Assembly (NCBI GenBank): GCA_014529385.2
Contig: CM043942.1
Span: forward strand, 65,113,184-65,177,183
Direction: 5' to 3'
DNA length: 64,000 bases
From: Adiantum capillus-veneris
Lineage: Eukaryota > Streptophyta > Polypodiopsida > Polypodiales > Pteridaceae
Shown here in pieces: positions 48,156 to 58,594 of this stretch. Both the position numbers and the translations under genes were made by a program. The notes under the pieces are model-generated. The model did not search any database. It was not told where the DNA came from and worked only from the letters and a program-made list of their open reading frames with translations. Each line of letters starts with the position of its first letter. Position 1 is the stretch's first letter.

Positions 48156-49500
48156 TTAACATAAGGAGAGGCCAAAAGCATTAGGCCGGGTTTTGGGGTT
48201 TAGGCGCTTGCCGGTTTCAAGATGAGTAAGTACATTACTCAAAAAATGTCTCTTGCTTTGTTCTTGGGGCTCTGGTAAGCACTTCAAAATGCGTTTACAT
48301 GTATGACACATGGAATAAAAATCCATAGCTTTGGTCCAGGAGGGAGGATTACTAGATATAAATTCGGGGGCTGCCCATGGATAATGTCTCATATTGTTTT
48401 CTAGTTTCTATCTGCATATCGCGTAGAGGAGGAAAACCGGCTGTGGTATTTGTTTTGGTGCATGAACCCCAATCCACAATGCCGGCATAAACACCTTTTT
48501 TGCCAAAATGCAGCATCATATTCCGAGAGTGTAGATCATTGTGGAGGTAGTTATGCAAATGTATATACTTTAGAGTTTGGAGGAGAGCATTGATGATCTG
48601 CAAAATGTTCTCCTGGAATAGCTCTACTATTCCTGTAGTGAGTACATAATCGCGGATGACAGGTTGGCTGCCATTTGCACTGCATTCTTTGATCCATTCC
48701 TCCACATGGCCGCCATTCCAAAATTGTGAAATGAGCATTGGTCGCTCCACGTGGCGCACCATGGCAAGAGGGTAGATAATACCTCGATGTGAAATATCCA
48801 AAATTGTTGATTCGTCTTTGACCTGTTGCTCCATGGTGGGCCCATGTAAGTGTACTTTGAACACTTTTGCAGCATACACTTGATCTTTGAAAGCGGGATG
48901 TGTGACACCCACACGCTTCACATGTGCCTATCTTCCCTCTCCTAGCTGTGGAGCTTGGATATTGCAGACGACTGTGTCGGGTAAAAGGTGTAAAATAGGT
49001 GGTAGTTGAGAGAGGTCTAATGTAGCAACGGATGATGTTGCAGGCTCTGTTCTAAGAATGATTTCTATTTCAAAAGCAGCTTCAGAAGAGCTGGCTTCCA
49101 CTCTTGCACGCTTTGCTGCTCTTTTTAACTTTTCCTTGCTCTTGAACTCCGTGTAAAGCTATTGCACAAGATGTATGCGCTCAGCTATGTTTGGCAAGGA
49201 AGTAATTGTAGGATTTTTCAGTTCTTGAAAGGTTTTCATGATCTGTCCAATGGTTTGTTTGACCATGTTTACTAAAGCACCTAATGTCAGGAGGGCTATG
49301 TCAAAAATAGCTGGTGCAAACTCTGCCTAGAGCTGCTCAAACACAGACTTGGTTAGAGTCTCTGTAAGCTGATAAAAATGCTCCGGAGCGACAGGGTTTA
49401 AACAATGCCTAATCTCTGCCTCTGACGAGTAATGGAAGTGTCTCACAGTCAATTTGGAGACGAACTTTAGTTGATGTTTCGCTAGCTTTGTGTCTGCCAT
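48156..49500 (-). pseudogene. Protein kinase gene inside the hAT element
   Basis: On -, from the ATG at 49,500 (MADTKLAKHQLKFVSKLTV), about 200 residues of unrecognised N-terminus precede a full kinase domain. It has a glycine loop QLGEGR-stop-AHVKRV, DQVYAAKVFKV (ATP lysine), ESTIL (helix C Glu), YLHNDLHSRNMML (catalytic loop, HND for HRD with D and N kept), GIVDWGSCT (DWG for DFG), and WAAPEFISS (APE). Lobe residues to PKTRPNAFGL follow. Three in-frame TAGs (after FEQL, HLVQ and GEGR) each fit a former CAG. A one-base frameshift near 48,395 splits the activation segment from APE. All key catalytic residues survive, so decay is recent relative to loss of function elsewhere. It lies wholly between the hAT ends. 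Confidence 0.8.
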
Positions 49501-49703
49501 ATCTGTATGACAAAATTATAAATTAAGAATCTTACGAAATGATTGTACACCATAGTAACATAGTTATTATATAATGAGTGTTAACCCTATATATATATTA
49601 AATGATGATTCAAATTTATTAAAAAATACTAAATTATTGCAAATTAAAGAGAAAATCTTATGATTACAAACCACATTGGGCGAATCGACCATGAAAATTA
49701 ATT

Positions 49704-49734
<31 letters not shown>
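49704..49734. repeat. (AG)n microsatellite in hAT
   Basis: An uninterrupted AG run lies upstream (on -) of the kinase start. Confidence 0.9.
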
Positions 49735-49739
<5 letters not shown>

Positions 49740-49929
49740 GGCCAGGAGTGTGAGATGCTCTCAGCACAATAACTGGACCCTGCTATGTGCAGAAGTGTGA
49801 TATGATGAAAGAAATTACATCTAAAGGGTTGGAAAATCGTATATGTGAACACCTCAGCTAGTGTGAGATATTCTCAGCACAAGTACTGGATGCTGTTGTA
49901 AAATAGATTGATAGTTTTTATCAATCTAA

Positions 49930-50485
49930 TCCTTGATAAAGTGTGTGGAACTCACAACACAACTATCAGCAGATAAATTAACAATTGCAGATGTAAGTTA
50001 CCTATCGTATGTGTTTACGTCCAAAACAACACCAAGTCATTTAATGATGAAAAATGATGTTCTTTTGGAATATGAAACACACGAGTAACCAGTATGTCAC
50101 ATTAAGATGAAGAGGGCATGAAAATATGCATCTCTTCACTCTTAATATAATGAGTGGTAACGCTTGTGTTTCTATGTAGCACATATGACAGAAAAACTTA
50201 ATCTAAAATTGTAAATTTCATAAGCTATTTCTAATGGAGTGTGTGGCACGCACAACACAACCATCAGCAAACAGCTCAACAATCTCAAATGTAAATCAGT
50301 TGTTGTATATATCTACGTTCATAGTAACACCAAGTCATCTGCTGATGAACAATGATGTTACTACAGAAATAGAAGCACAAAAATAACGAAAGTCATATTA
50401 AGATGAAGAGGGCATAAAGTATGCATCTCTACACTCTTAAAATGACGAACGTTAATTTTTGTGCTTCTATGTAGAATAATCAATA
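49930..50485. repeat. Diverged ~300-bp tandem duplication in hAT right flank
   Basis: The phrase AACACCAAGTCAT occurs near 50,027 and 50,327. AAGATGAAGAGGGCAT occurs near 50,104 and 50,400. GTGCTTCTATGTAG or its variant occurs near 50,167 and 50,459. The two units are about 295-300 bp apart and moderately diverged. No coding frame is seen. Confidence 0.7.
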
Positions 50486-50519
50486 ATGATTTACTTTAAG
50501 ATTGTAAATTTTATAGGCC

Positions 50520-50810
50520 ACTCTGAAGTGAGAGGTGTAGCATCATGCCTACTACACTCCACAAGTCGACCTCTAATCCTAACTCATCTCTATGGTGAGA
50601 GATATACTACTACACCATACGAGTGAGAATCTAAATTTACCCTAAGCCTTCCCTGGAGTGAGTTATATAACTACACACCACGGGAAAGGAAACTATATTC
50701 TATACACCTCTGGAGTGAGCCATATGGCTACACACCACGAAGTGGCCTACGACCTGCAAGCCAACTTTGTGGTGAGAGCTGAAACTACTGCACCACACAA
50801 GTCTGGCACA
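50520..50810. repeat. hAT right subterminal short repeats
   Basis: Four to five loose copies of a unit with GTGAG, TA(A/C)TAC and ACACCAC(A/G) recur every 60-90 bp (near 50,530, 50,600, 50,655, 50,715 and 50,770). This is typical of transposase-binding arrays inside hAT ends. Confidence 0.5.
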
Positions 50811-51115
50811 ACACAAAAAAAAAGTTAATATTTATTGAAAATTTAAAAAATATACCTGAAAACCGCTGTAAATCGAAGACGCTGTCTCTATCGGGAAAAC
50901 TCTCAGAAGCTCCAAGCTCTCCAAACTCCAAGAAAGTCCACAATGCTTTTCGATCGAATACGGCGACGCTTGTATATATATACTTTTTTTTTATCGATAT
51001 ATTTTTCGATCGAAAAATATTTTATACGGCTATTCGGTAATTATTCGGAGATACGGCGTATATTGACGTTTTATACGTAAAATTTTTGTTATACGGGCGT
51101 ATAAATGCAACGCTA

Positions 51116-51123
51116 AGCACTAT
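51116..51123. repeat. hAT target-site duplication (right), AGCACTAT
   Basis: Exact copy of 43,711-43,718. Confidence 0.88.
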
Positions 51124-51733
51124 GCTATAGCTTGAGAAGCCAAGCTCAACCTCTCTAGAAGGAGCTCTTGAGTGGAAGCTCATTGTCGTATGCTTGTGCA
51201 TGTGTTGTAATAGGGGTGATTAGCACGGGAACTCTATGCCATTGTAAGAGAGAGAGCGATCATTCAATTGAGAGTGGAAAATCTTTCATTCCTCCTACTA
51301 GTGTAAGCCCAACATTTGTTGAATCAAGGAGGGTGGATTTGGACTAAGCTTGGATACTTTGTCTCTCTTCCAACGTGAAGTAATGGATAACAATGATGTG
51401 TAAGTGTCTTGGTGATATTTTTAGTTCTTGATAGCTTGTGTCTGTGTGTTGTCATCAATTTAGCCATAAATCCCACATATTGTAAGAGGGCGACAGGGTG
51501 GAGAGGACTCCCCTGGCCTTAAGACAGTGATTGGGGTGGCTTTTCTTGTGATGTGTCATGGTGAAATTTACTCAAGCTATGTTGAAAAAATACTAATCTC
51601 ACTTTGATCGGTCATGACAGATTTGTAAGAAGGTATTAATGCAACAAACACCCCCTCCCTCTTCTCTCTCTTTCTTACATATATAATTGTGTTTGCTTGA
51701 TCATTGCCAATACATTTCAAAGCATCCCGAGCA

Positions 51734-51815
<82 letters not shown>

Positions 51816-51950
51816 TTACGCGTCCTAGTTCGCATCCAAAACTAGGTGGTGCCCCAAATTTGTGTAGGGTTAGGTTGTGGGTTTGTGTGTGTGTTTGTTG
51901 TTTTTTCCAACCCCAACCCAATTGAGCAGCACGGGAGCCTACAAGGGTGC
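51124..51950. other. Spacer downstream of gag with (CT)n tract
   Basis: This is the continuation of the giant element's gag-pol spacer after the hAT. A long CT run with one CG break occupies 51,736-51,816. Open frames through it are microsatellite translations. The last part, from about 51,960, enters gag. Confidence 0.6.
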
Positions 51951-54630
51951 TTAGAGGCCACTCTTCTTGTTGCCCGCCCCGGACCACCTCAGCATGTTCA
52001 AGGTAGTTTTTGCTCCTTTGCTCGGGTTTCTAGGGCAATAAAGAATCAAATGAGTAACTCCACACTCGGTGCAATATGTGTTGACTCTAATGATTTCATC
52101 ATGAGGACAGTCTCTTAGCCAATGGTCTCCACCACACTTGTAGTAGGGTCCCATGGGTTGTTGAGGTGCTCCTTGAGCTCCTCTTTGTTGGTATGCATGT
52201 CTTTGTCCACCCATGCCTCCGTTGGCTATGAACAACAATGTTCCTTCATCTAAGTTGTATCTTCCTTCTCTTGCTGCTTGTGCAGCTGTTGGTAATCTTG
52301 TATTTCCTATCATGCTCCATGGTTCTGGTGTCGAGGGTTCTTCTGGTGGATAATAGACAGAGTTTGCCGCATATCCATTGGGATCTTCATAATATGCATG
52401 CATAGGCACCAAAGCCTTCTCTTCTGGTTCGGTTACTGTTGGTGTGTATCTTATGCCGACGGGTCGTAATCCTGGTAGGGGTGGTTGTTGCCCCAACACT
52501 GGTTGTGGTCTTTCTACACCTACAGGTCTTGGTAGGTTGCCTGCTTGATACCTAGGCATCAATGGAACTTGAGGAGGAGCTACCTAAGCTTGGGGAGCGT
52601 AAGGTCTCTCTCTCACATATCCCTTGTTATAATAACATTCCTCCGTCCCATGGTTTGTCCATTTTTGTTCAATAGCACAACACTTGGGCTGTTTGGCCTG
52701 GGGTTTGGAGTACAAGTTAATCTTTTTTAGCACTTCCTCTACAAGATGCTCTTGGTTTATATCTACTTCTCCTTTCAGTGATGTCTTAGAAGACTTGCTT
52801 TCACTTTGTTGTGAAGATGAATCGTCGTCAAGGTCCTTGAACTCCCCCTCTTTGTAGACCACACAACTGTCCACAAGGTAAAGAGCCTCCTTGGTCAACT
52901 CATTCAATGTCGTGCTCATCTTCATATGTAAGTCCTTTTGGAGATCTGCATTCCTTAGTCCTTGGATTAATATAAGCATAAGTCTAGACTGAGTTGGCAG
53001 TTCTTCCACAGGGCAAAACTTAACATATCTTTTTAGTCTTAGGAGTGCCTTTCTTACAGATTCCCCATATTTCTGTTTGAATTTATGGATTTGTGAAAGA
53101 CGGTATTATGAGCTATCCCCCTCTATGAGAATTCCTCCATAGACTCAAAGTCTCTACGCTCTACAGAGTCAAACCAAGTAGCAGGGTCATCCTCTAGGGT
53201 TAGTCCAAACCCTGCAAATTGGGTACGGAAGTCTAACACCTCTTCAGCTCTAATTACACGCACAAAGGCTACTACATGATCTCTTGGATCTCTGTTTCTT
53301 GTGTATTTCTTGTTTACCCATTTTTGCACTTGAGAAGGTCTAATTCTACGATGGTCTACAAACCTCATCATTGGATCTCCACGTCCTAATCGATATACCT
53401 CCTCTGGTCTTCTATAGTAGGCTGGCTCCTCTCCCAGCGGTGCTCCTAAGCCATAATTTCTAACAGTTATTGCCAGAGATGGTTCATCTCTTCGAACTCG
53501 TTCTATGGGTGGTCTTCTAGGCTGTGTTGACCCTTGAGTCTTTGGATTACTCTCTCCTTGATACCTTGAATAGAGTGGTGGTTCTTGCAAATCCCTTAGC
53601 CCTCGTGCGGCTTGATAACCATCTTGATTTTGTTCTTGTTCCAATGTTGCACTCTGTCGAATCCATGCCTGCAATGATGGCTGAGTTGCTTGTTGGTTTT
53701 GATTGTTGAATGTCTGCGGTCGGGTAGAATGTAAGGTAGTGTCATACTCCTCTGAAAAGGGATTTGTCGACTTGCTAGGGGTCTAGGTGGCTCTTGGCAC
53801 TTCGTCTGGGGCATATGTTGATGCTCCTGGAACTGTTGCCTTTTCTACCTCCTCTGGGAGAATACGTTGGTATTCTTGCCCGTACCTACCAACAAAAACT
53901 ATCTCCTTCCCCATAGCAGTTTCATAAGAGAATAAGTAAAGAACCTTGTCTTTGCTTAATTCGGTTAAGTATGGTTCTTTGCAGCGAAAGTAAGCGACTA
54001 TTCCCTCACTCTCATGCTTGTAGATTCCCACGTTCTCATTATAAGTTGAAACCATGGTTGTTTTCTTATCATACATAAAAATTTCTCTAGGTTGATCAAT
54101 GTTTGGTGGCGGTTCTTGAGCTTGTGAAACCATTTTCCCTTTCGCCACGTTATCTCCATATATGTTGTAATCTTCAGGGTTACTAACTATCAGATAGTGG
54201 TTCCCCTTTTCGTCTCGGGATCTATCTCCATCATCATGGACTCGAAATATCTCCAATCTCTGAGCCGGTCTTTCTTCAATACAAATGCACTTGCATCCTC
54301 AATAATCAGAATAGACTAGGGCTCCCTCGAGTTTGTTCCTTCTAGGAAGATCACAGTGAGCTTGGAATCATTCAAAGGATTTAGGGAGGGGCTTCCTCCT
54401 GGCATTGGTCCGTCATAGGTGAAACCTCCTGGCTATTGACTACCCATCATGAAGAAAGATTTGTCTGACGAAGTGTCAGTATCACTACCTTCCTCAATTA
54501 TCAATGCTAGTGGATCTAGCCTTGCCTGAATTACACTCTCCTCGGTGGATACTAAGCTACCTTGGTCACCTGCCACCTTCTGGTCTCTAAAAATGTATCT
54601 TCCTGATCTTAAATTCATCAAACATATCAA
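51951..54630 (-). pseudogene. gag of the giant element
   Basis: Starting at 54,630 on - (MICLMNLRSGRYIFRDQ), the LRSG motif is typical of plant Ty3 Gag N-termini. A shifted frame carries 53,783-54,256 (EIVFVGRYGQEYQRILPEE), and after a TAG the Gln/Pro-rich stretch and capsid core to EDDPATWFDSVERRDFESM (retrotransposon Gag family signature). Another frameshift near 53,105 leads to KQKYGESVRKALLRL and LILIQGLRNADLQKDL, then a Pro/Gln-rich segment past a TAG. It ends with two nucleocapsid knuckles: YKCGGDHWLRDCP, where the first Cys is Tyr, and YCTECGVTHLILYCP (C-x2-C-x3-H-x4-C). Gag forms the particle that packages element RNA. About 890 codons is large. Stops and frameshifts disable it. Confidence 0.85.
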
Positions 54631-55038
54631 TGCATTTTATCACAAATCCAACCAATCACCTGGCAAAGGATCAGCCTCCACACAACTTCTTGCTTTGTTG
54701 TTGAATATACCTGTACACAAGCGTTTCATTTCGGAAATCGAATCAAAGCATCTAACTGCTAGAGGTTATCTTAGTAATTATTGGTATAACTGAAGAGTTA
54801 ATCTCAACCACTATTGTATTTTATACACTGCTAATGTTTTGGATTAGGTCTGCTAATCTGGAACTGTACTTCCCTCGGATGTTGGTCATTTATGTGAAAA
54901 AGTCTGAATTCAGTCTTTGCTTCATCAAATGGACAAACAAGGTCCAAATTCACTTTTGAAAGAAGTTTTGAAGCCCTTAAGCCAAATGGAACCTCACTGT
55001 CTAAGCCCAGTCAAATTTTCTCTTCAGTAGGCCCCAGT

Positions 55039-55979
55039 AGACATCCTACGCGTAGGATGTCTCCTGCTCTCTTTTGCCTGGATTTTTGCACTATGGATTC
55101 CCCTTGATGTGCTGAGTCCACAACTGTTTTTACTTTTTGATTTGGAAACCTATAAGCTGGTCAATGGATCAGAAATCTATTCCGACAGCCTGCTACGGGT
55201 CTTGATCAGTCTAAGAAACTCTAATTTGGACCAAAATTGACTAGGAGGCTTGCCTCTGGCTATACAACACCTTGCTATGCCCATAGTTAGTATCTTGCTT
55301 CAATTTCTTGCTTTAGACATCCTACATGTAGGATGTCTTTTTCATCAGAATGGCTTAAAATTCAAAGCACGTGCTCCCCTTCAGGTACTGATCACTTTGG
55401 TATGATCAAAATTAGGTTTGGAGTGCAAAATCACACTGAAGACATCCTACGCGTAGGATGTCTTTTTGGCCTGTTTGACCCCAGACTTGACCCACAACTT
55501 CCTCTTGGTGTCAGCAACCCAGTGGTATGCTTAGATTTTTGGCCTGTTTAACCCCAGACTTGACCCACATCTTCCTCTTGGTGTCAGCAACCCAGTGGTA
55601 TGCTTAGATTTTGGTTTGGATTTCAAAAGTTTCCAATTTTAGATGTTCTTGCCTTTTTCAGTCAAAAGTGCTAAAGTCTGCTTTGCACCCAACTTTCTCA
55701 CCCAAATGAGATGAAACCCCTCCCAGTCACTCAATATATCATGAAAATCATGCTCATGCAGCCATCCTATGGTTTTCGTCTTAAAATAATGCTTTGGCAA
55801 AATTTGGGTAGGATGTTTGGCAATTTCAGTCTATCTAGCCTTATCCTGTCAAGATATGGTCAAATTTCCACTTTCCATGTGAAAATAGGGTAAACCCCAC
55901 CTTGTGAACACACTGGTCAACTCAAAATTCCAAAATTCCCACCAGATTAGCCTGTAGACATCCTACGCGTAGGATGTCT
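55039..55979. repeat. Four palindrome copies in the 5' leader
   Basis: The 24-base motif starts at 55,039, 55,315, 55,440 and 55,956. Three have the core CCTACGCGTAGG. The one at 55,315 has CCTACATGTAGG, with both CpG steps changed yet the palindrome preserved. TTCATCAGAATGGCTT after the second copy matches the downstream flank of the copies near 32.3-32.6 kb, so the two arrays are related. Confidence 0.9.
55468..55613. repeat. 73-bp tandem duplication
   Basis: A unit beginning GGCCTGTTTGACCCCAGAC and ending TTAGATTTT occurs twice back to back (55,468 and 55,541) with only about two or three differences. It lies immediately beside the third leader palindrome. Confidence 0.92.
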
Positions 55980-58572
55980 CCTGGCTTAAAATTAAAATTT
56001 TTCTTGACAAAAATGCTTCTAATGCTCTACAGCTCTATCAGAAACACTCATAGTAACTTTTGGACTTCACTTCAGCTTTCAAACACACTTTTGCATCTTT
56101 TACAACCTTGTGATGAATCTACCAAGCAAGTATACATGCATGAAGTGCTCTAGATCCTGAATCATGATGTCCTACTTACTCTACTCCTACTCATCACATG
56201 AAATGGTGATAATGGTGTTTTGGTTGCTCTCTGGCCTCTCCGGACTCTCAAGCTCTCCTCTCACCGCTTCTACCACTCCATCTCCTACTCTAGAACTCAA
56301 CTATTGAGGTCGAGCTTTTTGAAATGGGGCCTCTAAACCCAAACCAATGGGCCTACCCTCACAAAATGTTCGTAAAGAGGTACGCACACTACTTGGGGCA
56401 CCACCTTCTTTTGGGAGTGGAGAAGGAAACCAATCAAAATAACACTTGCACTCACCCACTCAAGCAACACACTTTGAAAACCCCCTTACTCTATATACAC
56501 TTTGGACACTTGAACACCATCAAAGATTATGCAACCCAATGACGTGCATCAAAATGAAATATGCAATTTGTGGAATAGCATTCACCTTCTCCCCATACGA
56601 ATACCCATAATACATCCAAACTCTTCCTCTCTCAAGCACTCATCAAAAAATCATGCGCACAGGACTTGCCTCTCAAACACACAAGAGAATCACTTACATC
56701 AAACTAACACACTTTGTATAGAGAGCTCATCTCCATCTATGCAATGCCGTGACACAAATAAAATCACCATGAGAGGTAGCCACATGCATATGTAATGAAG
56801 CAAAAGAGAGTTGGAGTGAGAAATTTCTTTAGACCAATTGAAAAGGTGTGGAGAAACAAACCAATGGTAAATTGAGAATAGAACACTTACTTGATTTCTC
56901 GCACACCTTTTAAGGGGAGGACAGACGCTGGCTAACCATCACGAATTGCGACACTTGAAAGTTTTGAAGATGATTTCATGATCATTAACATAACCATGAG
57001 AGAGATCATGATGTATTTACAAGTTATTGAGGTGCTACAAATGATTTATTGGGTTGATGGAGTAAGAGATTGTAGAATGGAAAGAGTGGAGAATAGAGTT
57101 GCACTTCCTCCAAAGAGGAGGGTTAGGAGGGAGGATGTGAAAGAGGGAGAGTTGGGGTTTTCTCTACTATTGATCAAGAAACAACATGAAGTTGAAAATG
57201 TAGGTGTGTCCTTGAGTCTCTCCAAGGGGGGCTATTTATAGTTGTGTAGGAGTGGGATTATGCTACACTTAATTAGAGTAAGTGATTAGACCTAATTAAG
57301 TGTCCTTTGACCACTCATTGAATATTGGACATAAAAGGGACTATTTATTCACCAAAAATATCATTTTAGACCGTGAAGGATCCATAGGGGTGCATAATGT
57401 AGGTGGGCCCCACCATGAGGCCCTACGGGTGGCTCCTGCGGGGTATCTCAACTTGTCTGTCTTGGCATTTAGAAAGCATCTTTAGGTTGGTCCCATCACA
57501 TGCAAGTGACCTTGAACACTCATTGCTCTTCTAGAAGATGAGTAGGGGAAAAATAAGATCTCACCCTCTTGATTTACTTGATTTACAGTTCCCTTTTGCT
57601 GCGAATCTGACAGATTTACACTATTCTGACCATAACTTTTTACCTGTAGCTCGGAATGACATGCTTCAAAAGGCAAAATTGACCTTCTCAACATGTTTGA
57701 TATGAATTTGGACTATTCTTCACGTCCATGCACCAAGGAATTCGGTTTGGAAGGTCCACACTAGGCTAGGGAACCTTTTGCTTCCAAGTCTTCTTGTATG
57801 GGCCCTTTGCTTGTATGCATCCAAGGGGAATCATGCTTTTTCAAAAGGCTATGATGCTTAAACAAATAGAGGAGGGCCCAATATTATTTTCTTGTGAAAA
57901 GAATATACAATTGGAGTCTTTTTGAAAGGAGAGAAACTATATGTATATTCTTAAGAGATATTGGGCCACCTATGTAGGGGGCATAGAAGACTTGTAGAGA
58001 GGGACCATAATCTTTGGTAAAGACAAGTGGAGAGTTGATTTTCATGGGAATTTATCTATATGGGGTGGAAGATGGATATATTATTTTTCTACTACTAATT
58101 CACAAGAGGTAAGAAAGTTTGGGGGTATATAGTTGGTTATTGTATGCTTATTCTATTTACAAAGCAAAAAAGAAAAGAGTGGTAATATAAATATATGACT
58201 AAGGTGACATTTTTGGGAAGAGTATAGTGTATGTGTCGCCACAAAGGTTAAACGAAGAGGGGGAATTTACTCTAGATAACTTAATAGTGTAGAAAAATAT
58301 ATACACATATGAGGAAGAGGACGTTGAGTAGGCTGATAAATGTTGCAAAAAGATGGTTAATATTTTATGCCACTCACTATTATCTAAAACTATCTCAGTC
58401 TACCTAAACCTACCTAAGTCGAAGGATCTAGGCCAGACACACGCTTCCTAGACTTCCTCTAAGACCTAGAGAGTCCTCCACCCTCTAGTCCTATCTAAAT
58501 GTAAAACGAGACTCTTGGAAATCCAAAAACCCCTATCCTGAAGGACTAGTCTCGCTCACCTACCTAAGGTTT

Positions 58573-58593
58573 TCGTCCCCGGAAACGGCGCCA
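58573..58593 (-). promoter_or_regulatory. Primer-binding site, tRNA-Asp-like
   Basis: One base inside the 5' LTR end, the - strand reads TGGCGCCGTTTCCGGGGA. This matches the TGGCGCCGTTGCCGGGGA type PBS (tRNA-Asp 3' end) used by Athila/Tat-like elements, with one difference. It fixes the right LTR as the 5' LTR. Confidence 0.9.
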
Positions 58594-58594
58594 A

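Larger units (their letters stand above)
43719..51115 (+). mobile_element. hAT transposon carrying a kinase gene, nested in the giant element
   Basis: The 8-bp duplication AGCACTAT flanks it. The ends are weak inverted repeats: the left end reads CTAAGTTGCATT and the right end, inverted, TAGCGTTGCATT, so eight inner bases match and the outer four differ. Inside, both flanks are rich in TATACGG/CGTATA and TCGATCGAAAAA strings. The + strand encodes a BED/DUF659/hAT-dimerisation transposase (44,984-46,900). The - strand encodes a protein kinase and a second ORF. The total length, 7,397 bp, is large for hAT. All genes carry lesions, so this copy is not active. Confidence 0.88.
54631..58572 (-). 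other. Long 5' leader of the giant element
   Basis: About 3.9 kb lies between the primer-binding site and gag. It has no supported coding frame on -; the longest is 70 codons and unconvincing. It contains four palindromes (55,039-55,979) and a 73-bp tandem duplication. Ogre elements, of similar size, carry an extra ORF here, which this element lacks. Confidence 0.65.

Noticed and set aside
48156-49500. Kinase as a host gene that the hAT merely landed beside
   Set aside because: It lies fully between the 8-bp duplications, and the same duplications show that the surrounding DNA is the giant retroelement. The kinase therefore arrived with the hAT.
51704-51987. Ser/Leu-rich and Arg/Glu-rich frames across 51.7-52.0 kb
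   Set aside because: They are translations of the CT microsatellite on the two strands.
28712-54630. Programmed TAG readthrough or stop-codon reassignment
   Set aside because: Stops also include TGA and TAA, frameshifts accompany them, and TAG sites fit CAG decay by cytosine deamination. Decay explains the data more simply.
56324-57241. Plus-strand frames of 70-90 codons in the leader of the giant element
   Set aside because: They are antisense to the element, low in complexity, and show no recognisable motif.
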